DNA of 64,000 nt from Chinchilla lanigera (GCF_000276665.1 NW_004955518.1:1088569-1152568), one strand, 5' to 3'. Shown: positions 35,004 through 47,395, counted from the first letter of the stretch. Notes: generated by a model from the sequence alone, not told the origin. Made by a program: numbers and translations.

Positions 35004-37013
35004 TAATTCTTCTATTTTATAACAACATTATCTATAAATGATGTCTCCTACTTTCTGATTGTCACATACTTGTTGCAGCCATGTACTGTAGAAATGCGTC
35101 AGGATGGTGATGGTTGTGGAATTAGGAGATAGTAGGGGAAGCCTCTGGTGTTTACCATGACATTTCTATTAAATTTGACTCCTGATCAGGTCTTTAGTGC
35201 TCCCCCAATCACATCATCAAGGAACTTTTATGAAAATACTTCTTCCCACTGGACTCTGAACACATTAGGAGAGTATGTTTTTATTCATCCCTGTACTCAT
35301 AGTATTAGCAATGAGTCTGAGCAAAATGAACATGTACGTATGGGACTTATAAGAAGTACCCTAATTTTTCAGAGTTCAATAAAAATAACTTGATAACAAT
35401 AATGTCCAATAGAAAATTATGAAAATCTTTTCATAATTTCAAAGAACAATCTCCATTCAGCTGTCTTTCTAAAAACTGTTCCATTTAAAATTAATATCTT
35501 GAATACTTGTCTTTTTGTGATTTTATGTGAAAAAGCAGGAAAGGGAGACAACTTAAAATGATAATCTACTTGTTATTAAAGATGGGAAATGCAAGTCTTG
35601 TCTAAGTTGTTGGTCTGTGTCTGAGTTTCTTAATTGCTTTCTAATTTGTGTGTTTTCTAGCAAATAGACAACTAAGTAAATTCAAAGTATAATGAAATTA
35701 ACCAATTGGCTACTTAATACCTGGCCATGAAGACACAAAAAAGGTAAAACTTATGATGATTATATTTGAATGCTGTCCTAATATTTTAAATAGAATCTAC
35801 TCTAATACTGCATAATGTCTTTTATTGATACTGTCCACACTCCAATATATTATCTGAAATAATGTTTTGTCTTTTAGTGTCATTATATATTTAATAATTT
35901 ACAGTGCATATAAGAAGGTACTAAATAATGAGAAAAAGATTTCTTAAAGAATAACTAAATTATATTAAATAATTTGGAAAACCAAGATGGTAGAAGTCAT
36001 ATTTATTGAAAAAAATTAATATCTTTGCTATAAAATTTGTAACAGGAATATTTACTCAATGCTTATTTTGATGCAGAAACCTGAATGTTACATACCAAGT
36101 ACAAGACAGTAGCACTAGTCTTCTTTATTTACATCTTATGAAAATTGTTATGCAGTCCATGTTAAAAGAACTTATGATGGAGAATTGTTACATTAGAAAA
36201 ATAATATTCTTGATAAAGCATTCTCAAGGAGTCCAATCATAGTTTCCGCCTCCTCAAAAAGGCAAAAGTCCCTGGCACAGCATATTACTTAATTTATAAA
36301 ATACAATAACTGTTCAGACACATATTCAAGTTTCTTTTGGTATTACTCCTCACTGTTTTTTTTTTTTTAAACTAAAACAGAAAGACTTTTCAGGAAATGT
36401 CACTTAATGATCTCAGCTATACATTACACACAACTCTGTAGCCTAGCAACCACCATCGCAACACCATCATTAACTTTGAATATTTTGCTTGGTGAGCTAT
36501 TTGCAAATGTAGCCTATTTTAAGATTCTGCCATCATTATGCCTGTGGAATCACTGCTTGGTTTTCATAGGAAACAGATCTGTCACAGTATGAAGCTTTGT
36601 TTCATTTAAGGAACTGGTACACAATTACATGTCCACTCACAAGAGAACACCACAGATGTAACTGAAGTCAAGCTTTGATGGCTCTGCACAAGTCCTGCAT
36701 TGGACAACCCTAACCCTCCTCTCACACTGCATAGCCCTAGCCAGGTTCAGACTGTTTCAATTCCAGAGATGTCCTGCTCTTCACAGTTAGGTGGTTTTAA
36801 TTCCTTCAAAGGCACACAACTTCCATCTCTTTTCCAGCGTTGCTCCCACACCTGTGAACTCCTGCTTGAACATGCGCGGCAGCCTCATCAAAAGCATTTC
36901 GATTTCGCTGGCAGATATCTGTGAGAAAGAAGTCACTTGTGGGAAAGGAGCTCGTCTTAAAGCAGGGTTGGGTAAGGGGGACCTTTTGCAGTAAGATAAA
37001 CATTTAGTTTTCT
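35004..37013. other. Unassigned, no gene seen
   Basis: 2 kb of AT-rich sequence. Overlapping frames near 36700-37077 (74, 67, 96 and 65 codons in different phases) have no recognisable homology. Confidence 0.5.
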
Positions 37014-37120
37014 TTTCTTTTTTTTTTTTTTTTATGGTTTTTCTCTGGTACCAGGAACCGAACTCGCGACCTTGCACTTGCCAGGCAGGCGCTTTGCCGC
37101 TGAGCTAAATCCCCAGCCCC
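37014..37120 (-). repeat. ID-type SINE (reverse strand), intact ends
   Basis: 'ggtaccaggaaccgaactcgcgacc', 'gcacttgccaggcaggcgc' and 'gctgagctaaatccccagcccc' are a nearly consensus ID element. The 17-bp TAAACATTTAGTTTTCT at 36997-37013 is repeated exactly at 37121-37137. The exact target duplication marks a recent insertion. Confidence 0.96.
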
Positions 37121-37137
37121 TAAACATTTAGTTTTCT

Positions 37138-37435
37138 ACTTGGCTGTCAGGCAAGGTCCTTATGAAAGTGTATGAATGTGAGGATGCCACTTGCTGAGCA
37201 ACTGCAAGGGTAGAGCACGAGTGAATGGACAAAGGCTCTGGGTCTGCTCCTCACGAGGATGGCTGCAGTACAGGCAGAGCCAGGCTTGAACAGCCCTCCC
37301 CGATACACAAGGGTCCAGAGCAAACTCCCTGTTACCAGGACCGTCAAACTCATCTAGGGAGGGCAGAGATTTTCTCTAACTCAGAGAAGAGCAGAGGCCT
37401 TTTGAGTGGATTTCTTGCCATTTAAACACCTTTTC
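37138..37435. other. Unassigned
   Basis: No repeat recognised. Frames of 66-68 codons on opposite strands are accidental. Confidence 0.4.
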
Positions 37436-37598
37436 CTTTTTTTTTTTTTTTTGTCTTTTTGAGACAGAGTCTCACTGTGCGGTTCAGGCCGGCCATTAGC
37501 TCACTTTGTAGCCCAGGCTGGTCTCAAACTCAAAATGATCCTCCTGCCCCAGCCTCCCAAGTTCTGGGATTATAGGCATGTACCAGCACACCCAGTCT
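37436..37598 (-). repeat. B1 SINE (reverse strand)
   Basis: A T-run, 'gagacagagtctcactgtgcggttcaggccggcc', 'gtagcccaggctggtctcaaac' and 'gggattataggcatgtacc' match a near-complete reverse B1. Confidence 0.94.
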
Positions 37599-37879
37599 CT
37601 TCTTTTAATTTCACAGAAACCAGAGATTATGAAGGTTTAGGACAGAAAACAAAATCATTAAGTCTGAAGCAATAAAAATCTTAGCATCTAGTTATAAAAC
37701 CCAGGTAAAATTTTAGTGCAATATATCTTCTCAGAAATATTTACAGGAATTTTTATACCAATAGCTCCTTTTGTTTTAAGTAACTAAATAGCCCACAATT
37801 CCATCTGTCCTAATAAAGCATGGCTCTTGTTTTTCTGTTTGCAGCCTAATCTGTTGTGTGTCTGGAGCTCTCATGTAGC
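37599..37879. other. Unassigned
   Basis: AT-rich sequence with no gene or repeat recognised. Confidence 0.4.
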
Positions 37880-38055
37880 CAAGTGACTAATTTGGGGTCG
37901 GAGATTCTGTTTGAATCCTGCTCTATTATTGTTATAAGCTAAACGGCCCTCACAAAGATTTAAGCCTAAGCAAATGGGTATAACATTTAATAAGTACGGT
38001 GTGAAAACTATTGGCTTAGCACAGATCTGGGCACATAGAAATGCTCGGTGAATCA
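37880..38055 (+). repeat. MIR SINE
   Basis: 'ttggggtcggagattctgtttgaatcctgctctattattg', 'taagcaaatgggtataac' and 'cttagcacagatctgggcacatag' follow the MIR consensus along most of its length. Confidence 0.8.
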
Positions 38056-38799
38056 GAACTTTTATATCTTTTCATGGATAATCACTGTAGAGATGTAATT
38101 TTGAAGTTTACACTTTCAATTTACCAAGATTAAGACTCACTAAAGAGATACCAAGCAGACCAGAAAGCCGAATCAACTGTGTTTAATGTTCACATGGAAA
38201 ATATTTCACATATATTCAATATTTTTAGGCCTATAATAGAAAAACTTCATTTAAATTGAGAGAATGCTGAAAGTTGAGATTAACTGCATTCTAAAACTTT
38301 TGAGTAGATTATTTTGACATCTGAGTGCATTTTTCCACAAAACCGTAGTAGAAGGCATAATAGAGTCCCAAGTCCACCCACAAAAGCTGTTAAACAGATC
38401 CCTGACAGGGTCACGACGAGTCTGCCAAGTACTTCTTTCCACAGGCACTGTGCAGAGCATCTTCTGCTCATTCTCAGTTCACCCCCTGCAGCCCTGGGAG
38501 ACTGGGCTGCTGGGGTTCAGCATCTCATCAGAGGCAGAGCTCGGGAGAGTGACTCAGTGGACCTGTGCACTGGTCCACTCAAAGCCTCCCAGGCCCCAAC
38601 TCGGCCGCGGCAGAGTGTGTTCTTCCCAGACAAAAAGCCCCTGGGGCACTTTTAAAAGAGTAGCTTCCCCAGCTCCTCTGCAGGCCCTGGGTTAGCCATC
38701 TGGGATGCAGCCCAGATAATGTTTTTAACAAGCACCCCACATAATCATGGAGACTTAAACAGGCTTGGATTTTATTCTAAGCCAGGCCTCAAGCTATGT
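38056..38799. other. Unassigned, no supported gene
   Basis: Frames on both strands (113 and 81 codons forward, 69 and 63 reverse) overlap at 38251-38695. None has a domain that I recognise. The 63-codon reverse frame encodes one hydrophobic stretch and is discussed under findings. Confidence 0.45.
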
Positions 38800-38925
38800 C
38801 CCCCCGGGCAGATCAGGGAATTGGTCATGCTCTGTTTCTTCATGTGTGTAAGGGAAATGGTACCCCTCTCAATGTAATTGTGAGGATTAACGTGTGTAAT
38901 GGCATGCTGCTGGGGACAAGCAATA
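38800..38925 (+). repeat. MIR SINE fragment
   Basis: 'ctgtttcttcatgtgtgtaagggaaatggtacc' and 'attgtgaggattaacgtgtgtaatg' match the MIR 3' half. Confidence 0.75.
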
Positions 38926-39714
38926 CCTGTCTGTGTCCACCTCCATACAGAAGGATGAAAACAGCACTCTACCACCAAAGTTTTGTATGAGGTGGATCAA
39001 GCTTTGTATTTGGAAACCAAATGTGACAAGTGCAGAGAGGTATGTGGTCAACTCAGCTTTTAGCTGGACCATGGGGTCATTTTCAATGTACTTTTTAATG
39101 GTCATATAAAAACATAGGAGACTGTACATATAAATGGTAATGTGATGCTTAGCTATAAGATACAAGTATACCTTATGCAATGTTTATATCAGGTTAAGCA
39201 TATCTATTGCCTCATTTATCATTTCTTCCTGGTAAAAACTCCAATTACTTCTAGTTTTGTTTTTTTTCAATCGGAGGTGGTTTCTCTAAGCTTAATGAGG
39301 TTGTCACCCTCCTTTGGAGGAAGGAGGCACAGGGCATCAACAGTGCGTAGCAGTCTTGAGTCAAACTCCGGTGCCTCCCATGGGATGAGCCATCTTCCCC
39401 AGGTCAAGCACAGGTCACAGCAAAGCAGACAGAATGAGTGAGGTCAGAGGATCCACCAGCTGCTAGCTTCCAGTGTAAAAAGCAGGGAAGGTGCCTTGGG
39501 CTACTCTCACAAGGGAGAGAAACAGCTGCATTGTTGTGGGTAAAATAAATATTGGAAGATAGGGTCTATGCAGGCGGCAGTAGAGGCAGGCCAGGCAAGC
39601 CCATCTGGCAGTCCTGCAGCTGGTTTTGAGAGGTCTAACAACTCATCGTCACAGAGAATGTTTTCCTGACCAGAATTCTCTGAAAATATAGTCTTTGATT
39701 CTTACTTCATTCTC
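38926..39714. other. Unassigned, no gene seen
   Basis: A 97-codon reverse frame and a 99-codon forward frame occur, neither recognisable. Confidence 0.5.
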
Positions 39715-39800
39715 AGCAGATTGGGATGGTTTTATAAATGGGGAAACTAAGGTCCAGAAACATTATGAGACTTGTGCAGGGTAACCCAGGGAAGGAGCGC
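39715..39800 (-). repeat. MIR SINE fragment (reverse strand)
   Basis: 'tttataaatggggaaactaaggtccagaaacattatgagacttgtgcagggtaaccc' is the antisense MIR core. Confidence 0.85.
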
Positions 39801-40519
39801 GGGGGCAGAGCTCCGGTTGGGCAGTGTGGCTGTGGTGTCTTTAACTATGGATGCTAACTAACTTCTGTAAGCACCAGTGACTAGACCACGAGGACCAGAA
39901 ACCATCTCCCTGCTCACGCCTCTGTGCATGTGGATGAATGCCACCGGGCGGGAACTGCGGAAGGAGGGTAGAGGTCTTGTGTGGTAAAACCACTTTCAGA
40001 AGGATGTCCACATTAACAGCAAAACCCTGAAAATCCCCAGCTCAGTGGCTGGTGCATATTATATGCTGATGCTTGAGCACCCCCACGTGAACCATTCAGG
40101 GGAACAGTGGTCGAATGATGGGGAGCCTCGGCTAGCATGTGCTGACACGGAAGACCATCTTGTTTTTGTGCTGTTTTCTTACCAGAGCCCAGGCTCCAGC
40201 TGAAAGGAAGAAGAAGGTGCTTGCAGCAGGGGAGGGCAGCCACCCAGCAACAGAGAGCATTTCACCCACTACTATCACCCTGTCACAGTCTGGAAAAGAA
40301 TGCTATACAATTAAGGCAGGATTTACGATGTTTAGATTTAGGCTCCAGAGGTATACTTTCACTACACACATGCAAACGGGTGTCCCTGGCGGTGAGTACA
40401 CACGTGCACATGAACACAGGGTGTCATTCACAGTGGCAGGTCCTGCGACCCCTTCAGCATCTCTAGGCACTTTATGCTGTCTGGTTTTCAGAATAAAATT
40501 TCTCACTCTATGGGTGTAA
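39801..40519. other. Unassigned, no supported gene
   Basis: A 126-codon forward frame at 40139-40519 overlaps an 81-codon frame in another phase and a reverse frame. It shows no known domain. Confidence 0.45.
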
Positions 40520-40589
40520 TGAAAGAGACTACAGGTATCCAGAGGGACACATGGAGAACTGAGTCACAACCCTCTAAAGAATATGTAAG

Positions 40590-40677
40590 GACTCCTCAGC
40601 AAGGCCCTGGCAGCCCGTGGAAATGCCAGCAATGACTCAGCAGGGCCCTGGCAGCAGCAGAACACCAGCAACACAGT
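40590..40677 (+). repeat. Two ~44-bp imperfect repeats in the L1 5' UTR
   Basis: 'gactcctcagcaaggccctggcag' and 'gactcagcagggccctggcag' start 44 bp apart, and each ends near 'ccagcaa'. They may be monomer-like units of the L1 promoter region. Confidence 0.55.
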
Positions 40678-41069
40678 AGGACCTCAGCTGGAGTGCACAC
40701 AGTGGGTAGGCGGGACTAGCAGCATGGAAAAGTCCGAAGCAGCAGTGGCAATATGAGCCAGCAGTTGATGGGTTAGGTGAACCAGCCTTGTGGTTTGGCA
40801 CACAGATATGCAGAACAGAAGTGGACCAGTGGGCTGCTATTTTTATTACTTAAGGGCTGGGGAGAAGCCCAGCAACAGAAGACAAGTCCTATCCCACATC
40901 CAGAGGCTAAGATCAGCCCCAGAACAAATCCACCTGCAAATTTGGTTACACAATTTTGGGATCTAACTTGGACCTACTACAGAACTGTAGACACCAGGGG
41001 AATTTTATTATTTTTAGTATTTTTATTTTCCTCAGTTTGTCTGATTGGTTTTCCTTTTCTTGTCTGGTT

Positions 41070-41108
41070 GTGTGTGTGTGTGTGTGTGTTTCACTTTGTG
41101 TGTGTCTG
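41070..41108. repeat. (GT)n microsatellite
   Basis: An uninterrupted run of about ten GT units, followed by a shorter GTGTGTGT run, lies in the L1 5' UTR. Confidence 0.9.
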
Positions 41109-41849
41109 GTTATTTTTGTTTTTTCTCTTTTTCTTTTCTCTTTCACAACTTAGATCACTTACCTTTCTTTTTGTTTTCCTCTACTAACCCACTTCCTCTC
41201 TTTCATCAACAATCTCGCTTGATTTTATGATACTTTCATGTGAGTAAACATTGTCTGTTCTCTTTCGGTTCATATCAATACTCCTTGGCTTTCTCTTCCA
41301 TTGTTTCCCTCTTGTGTCCAACAGTTTCCCAAAACTTGGGTGCTCATCCTTTACCCTACAGCCTTGCTCCTACTATATTTGACCTCATTCATCTCTCTAT
41401 CCTGCCCCTTATCCCACTTAACCCACTCCCCCAGAACAGGGTAAAATCACTCTACTAAGTGGAAAATCATTGCATACAACTTCCTGGTATAAATTGGAAT
41501 TTGTTATGTAACTGTAGAATTTGCTCCAAAGTTAGAGGTATCAGGCTAATAGTTACCATAGTTTGTTACCCAGTTACCCAGGCTGTGCTTAAGACTATTG
41601 TTACTGCCAACTGTACTGTTTTAACCCAAATGTCATACCTGTTATAATCAGTTTTTCTCCCCTATATGACAACACTGTTATTGTAAGGGGTCATAACCAT
41701 CACCATAGTCCAGTACCAAAGGACTGGATCCTGAGCCAAATAGCAACTTATCATTTTTATTATATTGGGAAGGTAGGTTCTTGGGATAGACATAAAGAAC
41801 CACCTACATCTTGAAGACATCCTGAGGCACAGACATTTCTTAGGGAAGC

Positions 41850-42239
41850 CTCAATTCCAGGGATAAAGCCATCTGACATAAGAAATCTACAAGCATCAAT
41901 ACAGAAAACAAAATAAAGTAGAAAATAGAAAATGAGAAGATGAAGAAGCAAAATGTAACCCCAAATGCCCATCCCACCCAGGACAAGTCCAGAACACAAT
42001 GAGACAGAGATAATTGAGTAGACCACTGGAACTTTCTGAAATGATAGTGACAGAAGTGAAAAAACAAATGGAAGAGGCTATAGAAAAAAATTATCTCTAA
42101 GGCACAAAAAGAAATGATCAAAATGAAAGACATTAAAACAGATACAGATAAACAGGGGCTGGGGATTTAGCTCAGTGGCAAAAGCGCCTGCCTGGCAAGC
42201 GCAAGGTCATGAGTTCGGTTCCCGGTACCGGAGAAAAAC

Positions 42240-42300
<61 letters not shown>

Positions 42301-43050
42301 TAAAACAGATACAGATAAACAAAAGTAGATGAGCTCAGGAAAGGGATGGAAACCATGAATGCCCAATATAGAAAAGAAATGGAATCTATGAAACAGATCC
42401 AAACAGAAATCCAGGAGATTACAAACTCCATTGAAAGTATACACAACAGATTGAAGATCTAGAAGACAGGATTTCAACTAGTGATCAGGAAAATAAATAT
42501 ATCTTAAAAATAGCAAGAGATCATGAAAAATCGATACAACAGCTACAAGAACAACATAAGATTGACTGGAGTCTGTGAGAAAGCTGGAGACAGCACAAAA
42601 TCCATAAAAAACCTCTTCCCAGAAATAATGGCAGAAAACTTCCCAAACATGGATAAAGAATTTGACATACAAACAAATGAAGAATCTAGAACGCCAAATA
42701 GTCATGACCAGAATCTATACCAAGACTTATAATAATCAAGATTCCAGAAATTCAGCACAAGAACAGAATATTAAAAGTAGCTCAAGAATAGAAACACATA
42801 ATTTATAAAGGAAAGCCCATCCGAATCATAGCAGATTCTCAACACAAACCCTCAAATCAAGTAGAGCTTGGAGTGAGATATTTCAAGCACTAAAAGAAAA
42901 CAAATCTTTAACCCAGATTGTTGTACCCCACAAAACTATCTTTCAAAATCAATAGAGAAGTAGGTATATCCAAGACAAAGAACAACTGAAGAAATTCATG
43001 ACCACCAAAGCAACTCTTCATAATGCTCTGAAGGATACACCAGAAAGAGA
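41850..43050 (+). pseudogene. L1 ORF1 remnant
   Basis: ORF1 encodes the L1 RNA-binding chaperone: a coiled coil, then an RRM and a C-terminal domain. Here the coiled-coil part (Lys/Glu/Gln-rich, about 42000-42470) and the later 'TPNSHDQN' and 'FPNMDKEF' regions (about 42600-42720) are recognisable, but the frame is broken repeatedly. An ID SINE interrupts the coiled-coil part. It is not functional. Confidence 0.75.
42155..42297 (+). repeat. ID-type SINE in L1 ORF1, with a 57-A tail
   Basis: GGGGCTGGGGATTTAGCTCA, 'cctgcctggcaagcgcaagg', GAGTTCGGTTCCCGGTACCG and then 57 uninterrupted A. A perfect 21-bp direct repeat flanks it (42134-42154 and 42301-42321). The intact A and B boxes of the Pol III promoter, the long pure tail and the exact duplication make it one of the youngest insertions here. 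Confidence 0.97.
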
Positions 43051-43154
43051 AAATGAAGACCACAAACACAAGAACACCAATAGAAAGAAGCCACCAGGCA
43101 GGGCAAGCAATTAAACAGAGGGGCAAGACAGGGAACCAACAAAAGGAAAATAAC

Positions 43155-46100
43155 ATGAAAAAGCTAAGCCAATACATATCAGTTATAACCATCAATGTAA
43201 GTGGTCTCAACTCACTAATCAGAAGAAACAGAGTGGCAGAATGGCTCAAGAAGCAAGATCCAACAATATCCTGCATTCAAGCAACAAATTTAACCCAAAA
43301 AGAAATTCATAGACTAAAAGTCAAAGGATGGAAGACAACACTCCATGCCATGGGAAAACAGAAAAAAGTAGGGGTAGCTATTCTTTCTGCAGACAATATA
43401 AACTTTAAGCAAAAAATGATCACAAGAGATAAAGAAGGCCACTATATACTCACTAAGGGAAAATTCCAAGAAGAAGAGATAACAATCATGAATATATATG
43501 CACCAAATATCAGTGCACCCAACTAAATAAACAAATATTAATTAACATGAAAAATCAAATACACAGTAACACAATTATAGTGAGGGAACTTAATATCCCA
43601 TTCTCACAAATGGATAGATCAACCAGACAAAAAATTAACACAGAAATATCAGAATTAAAGAAAACCTGTAAACAAATGCACTTGGTAAATGTCTACAGAG
43701 TAGTCCACCCCAAAATATCAGAATACACATTCTTCTCAGCTGCACATGGGATGTTCTCCAAAATAGACCACATGTTAACCCATAAAACATGCTTAAGTAC
43801 ATAGAGAGGAACTGAAATCATCCCATGCATATTATCTGACTATAGTGCAATGAAACTGGAAATAAACGGCAAATCACAAGAACTACACAAACACCTGGAA
43901 ATTAAACAACACCCTTTTGAACAACAAATGAGTCATAGAGAAAACTCCAGACCAAATGAAATGGTATCTACAATTAAATGATAATGCTGATGCAACATAC
44001 TGGAATTTATGGGATGCAATGAAAACAATTCTATGAGGAAAATTTATAACAATAAATTCTCACATCAGGAAAACAGAATGACAACCCAATGTTGAACCTC
44101 AAACTTCTAGAAAAAGAAGAACAAATCAAACCCAAAGCTTGTACATGGGAGGAAATTATAATGATAAGAGCAGAAATTAATGCAATTGAGACTAAGAAAA
44201 CAATACAAAGAATCAATAAATCAAAGAGTTGGTTCTTTGAAAGATTAAACAAAATTGATAAACATTAGCCAACCTCATCAAAAAGAGGAAAGAAAAAACT
44301 TGAATTCAAGCAATTAGAAATGAAAAGGGGAACACACAATAAATCCTACAGAAATCTAGAAAATCACCAATACTTACTTCAGATCCTATATTTTATTTGT
44401 TTTTTTTTGTTTTGTTTTTTTTTTTTTTTTGGTTTTTCTCCGGTACCGGGAACCGAACTCATGACCTTGCGCTTGCCAGGCAGGTGCTTTTGCCACTGAG
44501 CTAAATCCCCAGCCCCAGATCCTATATTTTAATAAGATGGAAAACACAGAAGAAATGGACAGATTCATAGACACATATGAATTGCCAAAACTGAATTAAG
44601 AGGATATAAAAATTCTAAATAACCCAATATCAGTCAATAAAATTGAAAATGTAATTAAAAATTAACAACAAAGAAAAGTCCAGGTCCTGATGGATTCACT
44701 GTTGAATTCCACAGGAAATTTAGAGAAGACCTAATGCCACCAATGCTGGAACTCCTTAAGGAAATTGAAAGGGAAGCAGTACTTCTAATATCATTCCTGG
44801 AAGCAAATATTGCCCTGATTCCAAAACCAGAGAAAAACCCAATCGAAAAAGAAAACTACAGACCAATCTCCCTAATGAACAAAGACATAGCAATCCTCAA
44901 TAGGATACTGGCAAACAGAATGCAGCAAATTATCAAGAAGAGTATACACATAACAAAGTAGGATTCAACCCAGGGATGCAGGGATGGTTCAACATACACA
45001 AATCAATAAAAAATGATATATAGCATATCAACAGGGTCAAAGAGAAAAATGACACGATCATCTCAATAGATGCAGAAAAAGTTTTTCACAAAGTCTAACA
45101 CCCATTCATGATAAAAACCCTACAGAAAATTATAATAGATGGTCTTTACACCTCAATCTGATAAAAGCCACCCATGACAAACCAATAACTACATCATACT
45201 AAATGGTCAAACACTGAAAGCTTTCACTCTAAAATCGGGAACAAGACAAGGATGTCCACTGTCACCAATTCTATTCAATATAGTTCTGGAAACACTAACC
45301 AGAACAGTAAGACAAGAGAAAGAAACAAAAGGAATAAGGCTAGGGAAGGAAGAAGTGAAATTATTGTTATTCACAGGTGACATGATACTGTACATAGAAG
45401 ATCCAAATCTTCACCAAATGACCTCTAGATTTAATAACTAAATTCAGTAGCAAAGCTGGATACAAAGTAAACACTAAAAATCAATAGCACTCCTGTACAC
45501 AAACAACAAACCCACTAAGAGAGAAATTAGGGAAACCATACCCTTGACATTCTTTCCAAAAAGAATGAAATGCTTAGGAATCAATCTAACAAAGGAACTA
45601 AAAGATCAATACATTGAAAATTACATTACTCTGGAAAAGATTGAAGAGGATATCAGAAAATATTAGAAAGATATCCCTTGCTCATGGATAGGAAGAACCA
45701 ACATAGTGAAGATGGCCATACTCCCAAACTTGTTATACAGTTTTAATGCAATCCTGATCAAAATACCGTTATCATACCTCACAGAACTGAGAAAACATTC
45801 CTAAAATTCATTTGGAACCAAAAAAGACCTAAAATAGCAAAAGCAATTCTGGGCAACAAAAGCAAGTCAGGGGGCATCACAATCCCTGACTTGAAATTAT
45901 ACTACAAAGCTACTGTGGTAAAATCAACATGGTATTGGCAAATAAACAGACCTGAGGATCAACAAAACAGAATAGGAAATGCAGACATAACTACAAACAC
46001 ACTCAGCCACCTTATCTTTGACAAAGGGGCCAAACATGTTCACTAGAAGAAAGATAGTCTCTTTAATAAATGGTGCTGGTAAAACTGGCTTTCCATATGC

Positions 46101-47092
46101 CAAAGACTAAAACTAGACCTATGTCTATCACCATGCACTAAAATAAAGTCAAAATGGATCAAAGATCTAAATATTAAAGTGGAAACACTAAATCTAATGG
46201 AAGAGAAAATAGGTAGAAATCTTGGAGACATAGGTATAGACAGAGACTGCATGAATAAAACCCTGATTGCACAGAAAATACTATAAAGAATTAACAAGTA
46301 GGATCTCACCTTATTAAAAAGCTTTTGCACAACAAACCAAATCACCAACAGAGTGAAAAGGCAACCCACAGAGTAGGAAGAAGTTGTCCCTCAGACAAAG
46401 GACTTATATCTAGAACATATAAAGAATTGAAAAAAAACAAGCTCTGCAAAGATCCAGTCAAAAAGTGGGCATCTGAGATGAATACATACTTCTCAGATGA
46501 AGAAATACAAATGGTAAATAAATATATGAAAAAATGTTAAACATCATTAGTCATTCAAGAGATGCAAATTAAAACAACACTGAGATTCCATCTCACCCCA
46601 GAAAGAATGGCTACAATCAGGAAATCAACCAAGAACAACTTTTGGAGGGACTGTGGGGAAAAAGGAACCCTTCTCCACTGTTGGTGGGAGTGTAGACTGG
46701 TACAACCACTGTCTAAATAAATATGGAGATTCCTCAAAAAACTAGGAATAGAGGTCCCATTGATCCCAGCTATTCCTCTTGTGGGTATCTTCCAAGAATA
46801 ACTGAAAACATCACACTATAGTGATATATAAGCACTCATGTTTGTAGCAGCACAAACTGTAGTAGCTAAATCTTGGAAACAACCCAAATGCCCATCAACC
46901 GAGAAATGGATAAAAAAGATGTGGTCTTCTTATACAATGGAGCACTACCCAGCCATAAAGACGGATAAACTTGAGACTTTTATAGGTAAGTGGATGCAAC
47001 TTGAGACCATACTCCAAAGGGAAATAAATCAGACTCACATACTGTCTCCCTGGTGTGAGAAGCTGAAAGAGCAAATAAGGTCCAAAGTGTAA
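43155..47092 (+). pseudogene. L1 ORF2 remnant (endonuclease and reverse transcriptase)
   Basis: ORF2 normally gives a 1,200-1,300-residue protein with an APE-like endonuclease, a reverse transcriptase and a C-terminal Cys-rich domain. The endonuclease start (SVITINVSGLNSLIRR) keeps a frame to 43526. The expected QETHL motif reads QATNL, which removes the catalytic Glu and changes the His. The RT region (44734-44961) has NYRPISLMN and [12 protein letters not shown]. The catalytic FADD motif near 45375 reads FTGD, losing the first Asp. The C-terminal part ends at a stop at 47092. The copy is certainly inactive. Confidence 0.9.
44396..44516 (-). repeat. ID-type SINE in L1 ORF2 (reverse strand)
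   Basis: GGTACCGGGAACCGAACTCA, 'ccttgcgcttgccaggcagg' and 'gagctaaatccccagcccc' are nearly consensus. The 15-bp AGATCCTATATTTTA at 44381-44395 recurs exactly at 44517-44531. It is a young insertion. Confidence 0.96.
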
Positions 47093-47395
47093 AATAGATA
47101 TTGTGAAATGGGAAGAAGCTGTTCAAAAGGAAAGAGAAATGGATATGGGGAAAGGAGAAAGGAATGAAGGTACAAGGAAGAAGATACTAGATAGTTAAGA
47201 TAGTTATATTACTAGTAACTCTTAGTTCATTGAAAAGAAAGATTGGTGCTAATATTGTCTGGACAATTTTTTATACCTATATCTTGTACTCTGAGTAACT
47301 ACTTTGAAGATAACAAAACGCAATGTATTAACTATTGTTACTCTTATTGTTTTGTGTGAAATTTTATTTTTTCCTTCTTTACAAAAATTGTAAGG

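Larger units (their letters stand above)
40520..47395 (+). mobile_element. Near-full-length L1, inactive
   Basis: It is read in order as a 5' UTR (about 40520-41850, including a GT microsatellite and a T-rich block), a broken ORF1 (about 41850-43050), a broken ORF2 (about 43155-47092) and a 3' UTR (to about 47395). Both ORFs contain many stops and frameshifts. Two ID SINEs (42155-42297 and 44396-44516) have inserted into it. The exact 5' boundary is uncertain because no flanking duplication was found. It is the longest element in the window. Confidence 0.85.

Noticed and set aside
40139..40519. 126-codon forward frame
   Set aside because: No recognisable domain, overlapping frames in other phases, and no sign of splicing or conservation can be judged.
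42172..42477. 101-codon reverse frame with a long poly-phenylalanine run
   Set aside because: It is the antisense of the ID SINE's 57-A tail inside L1 ORF1.
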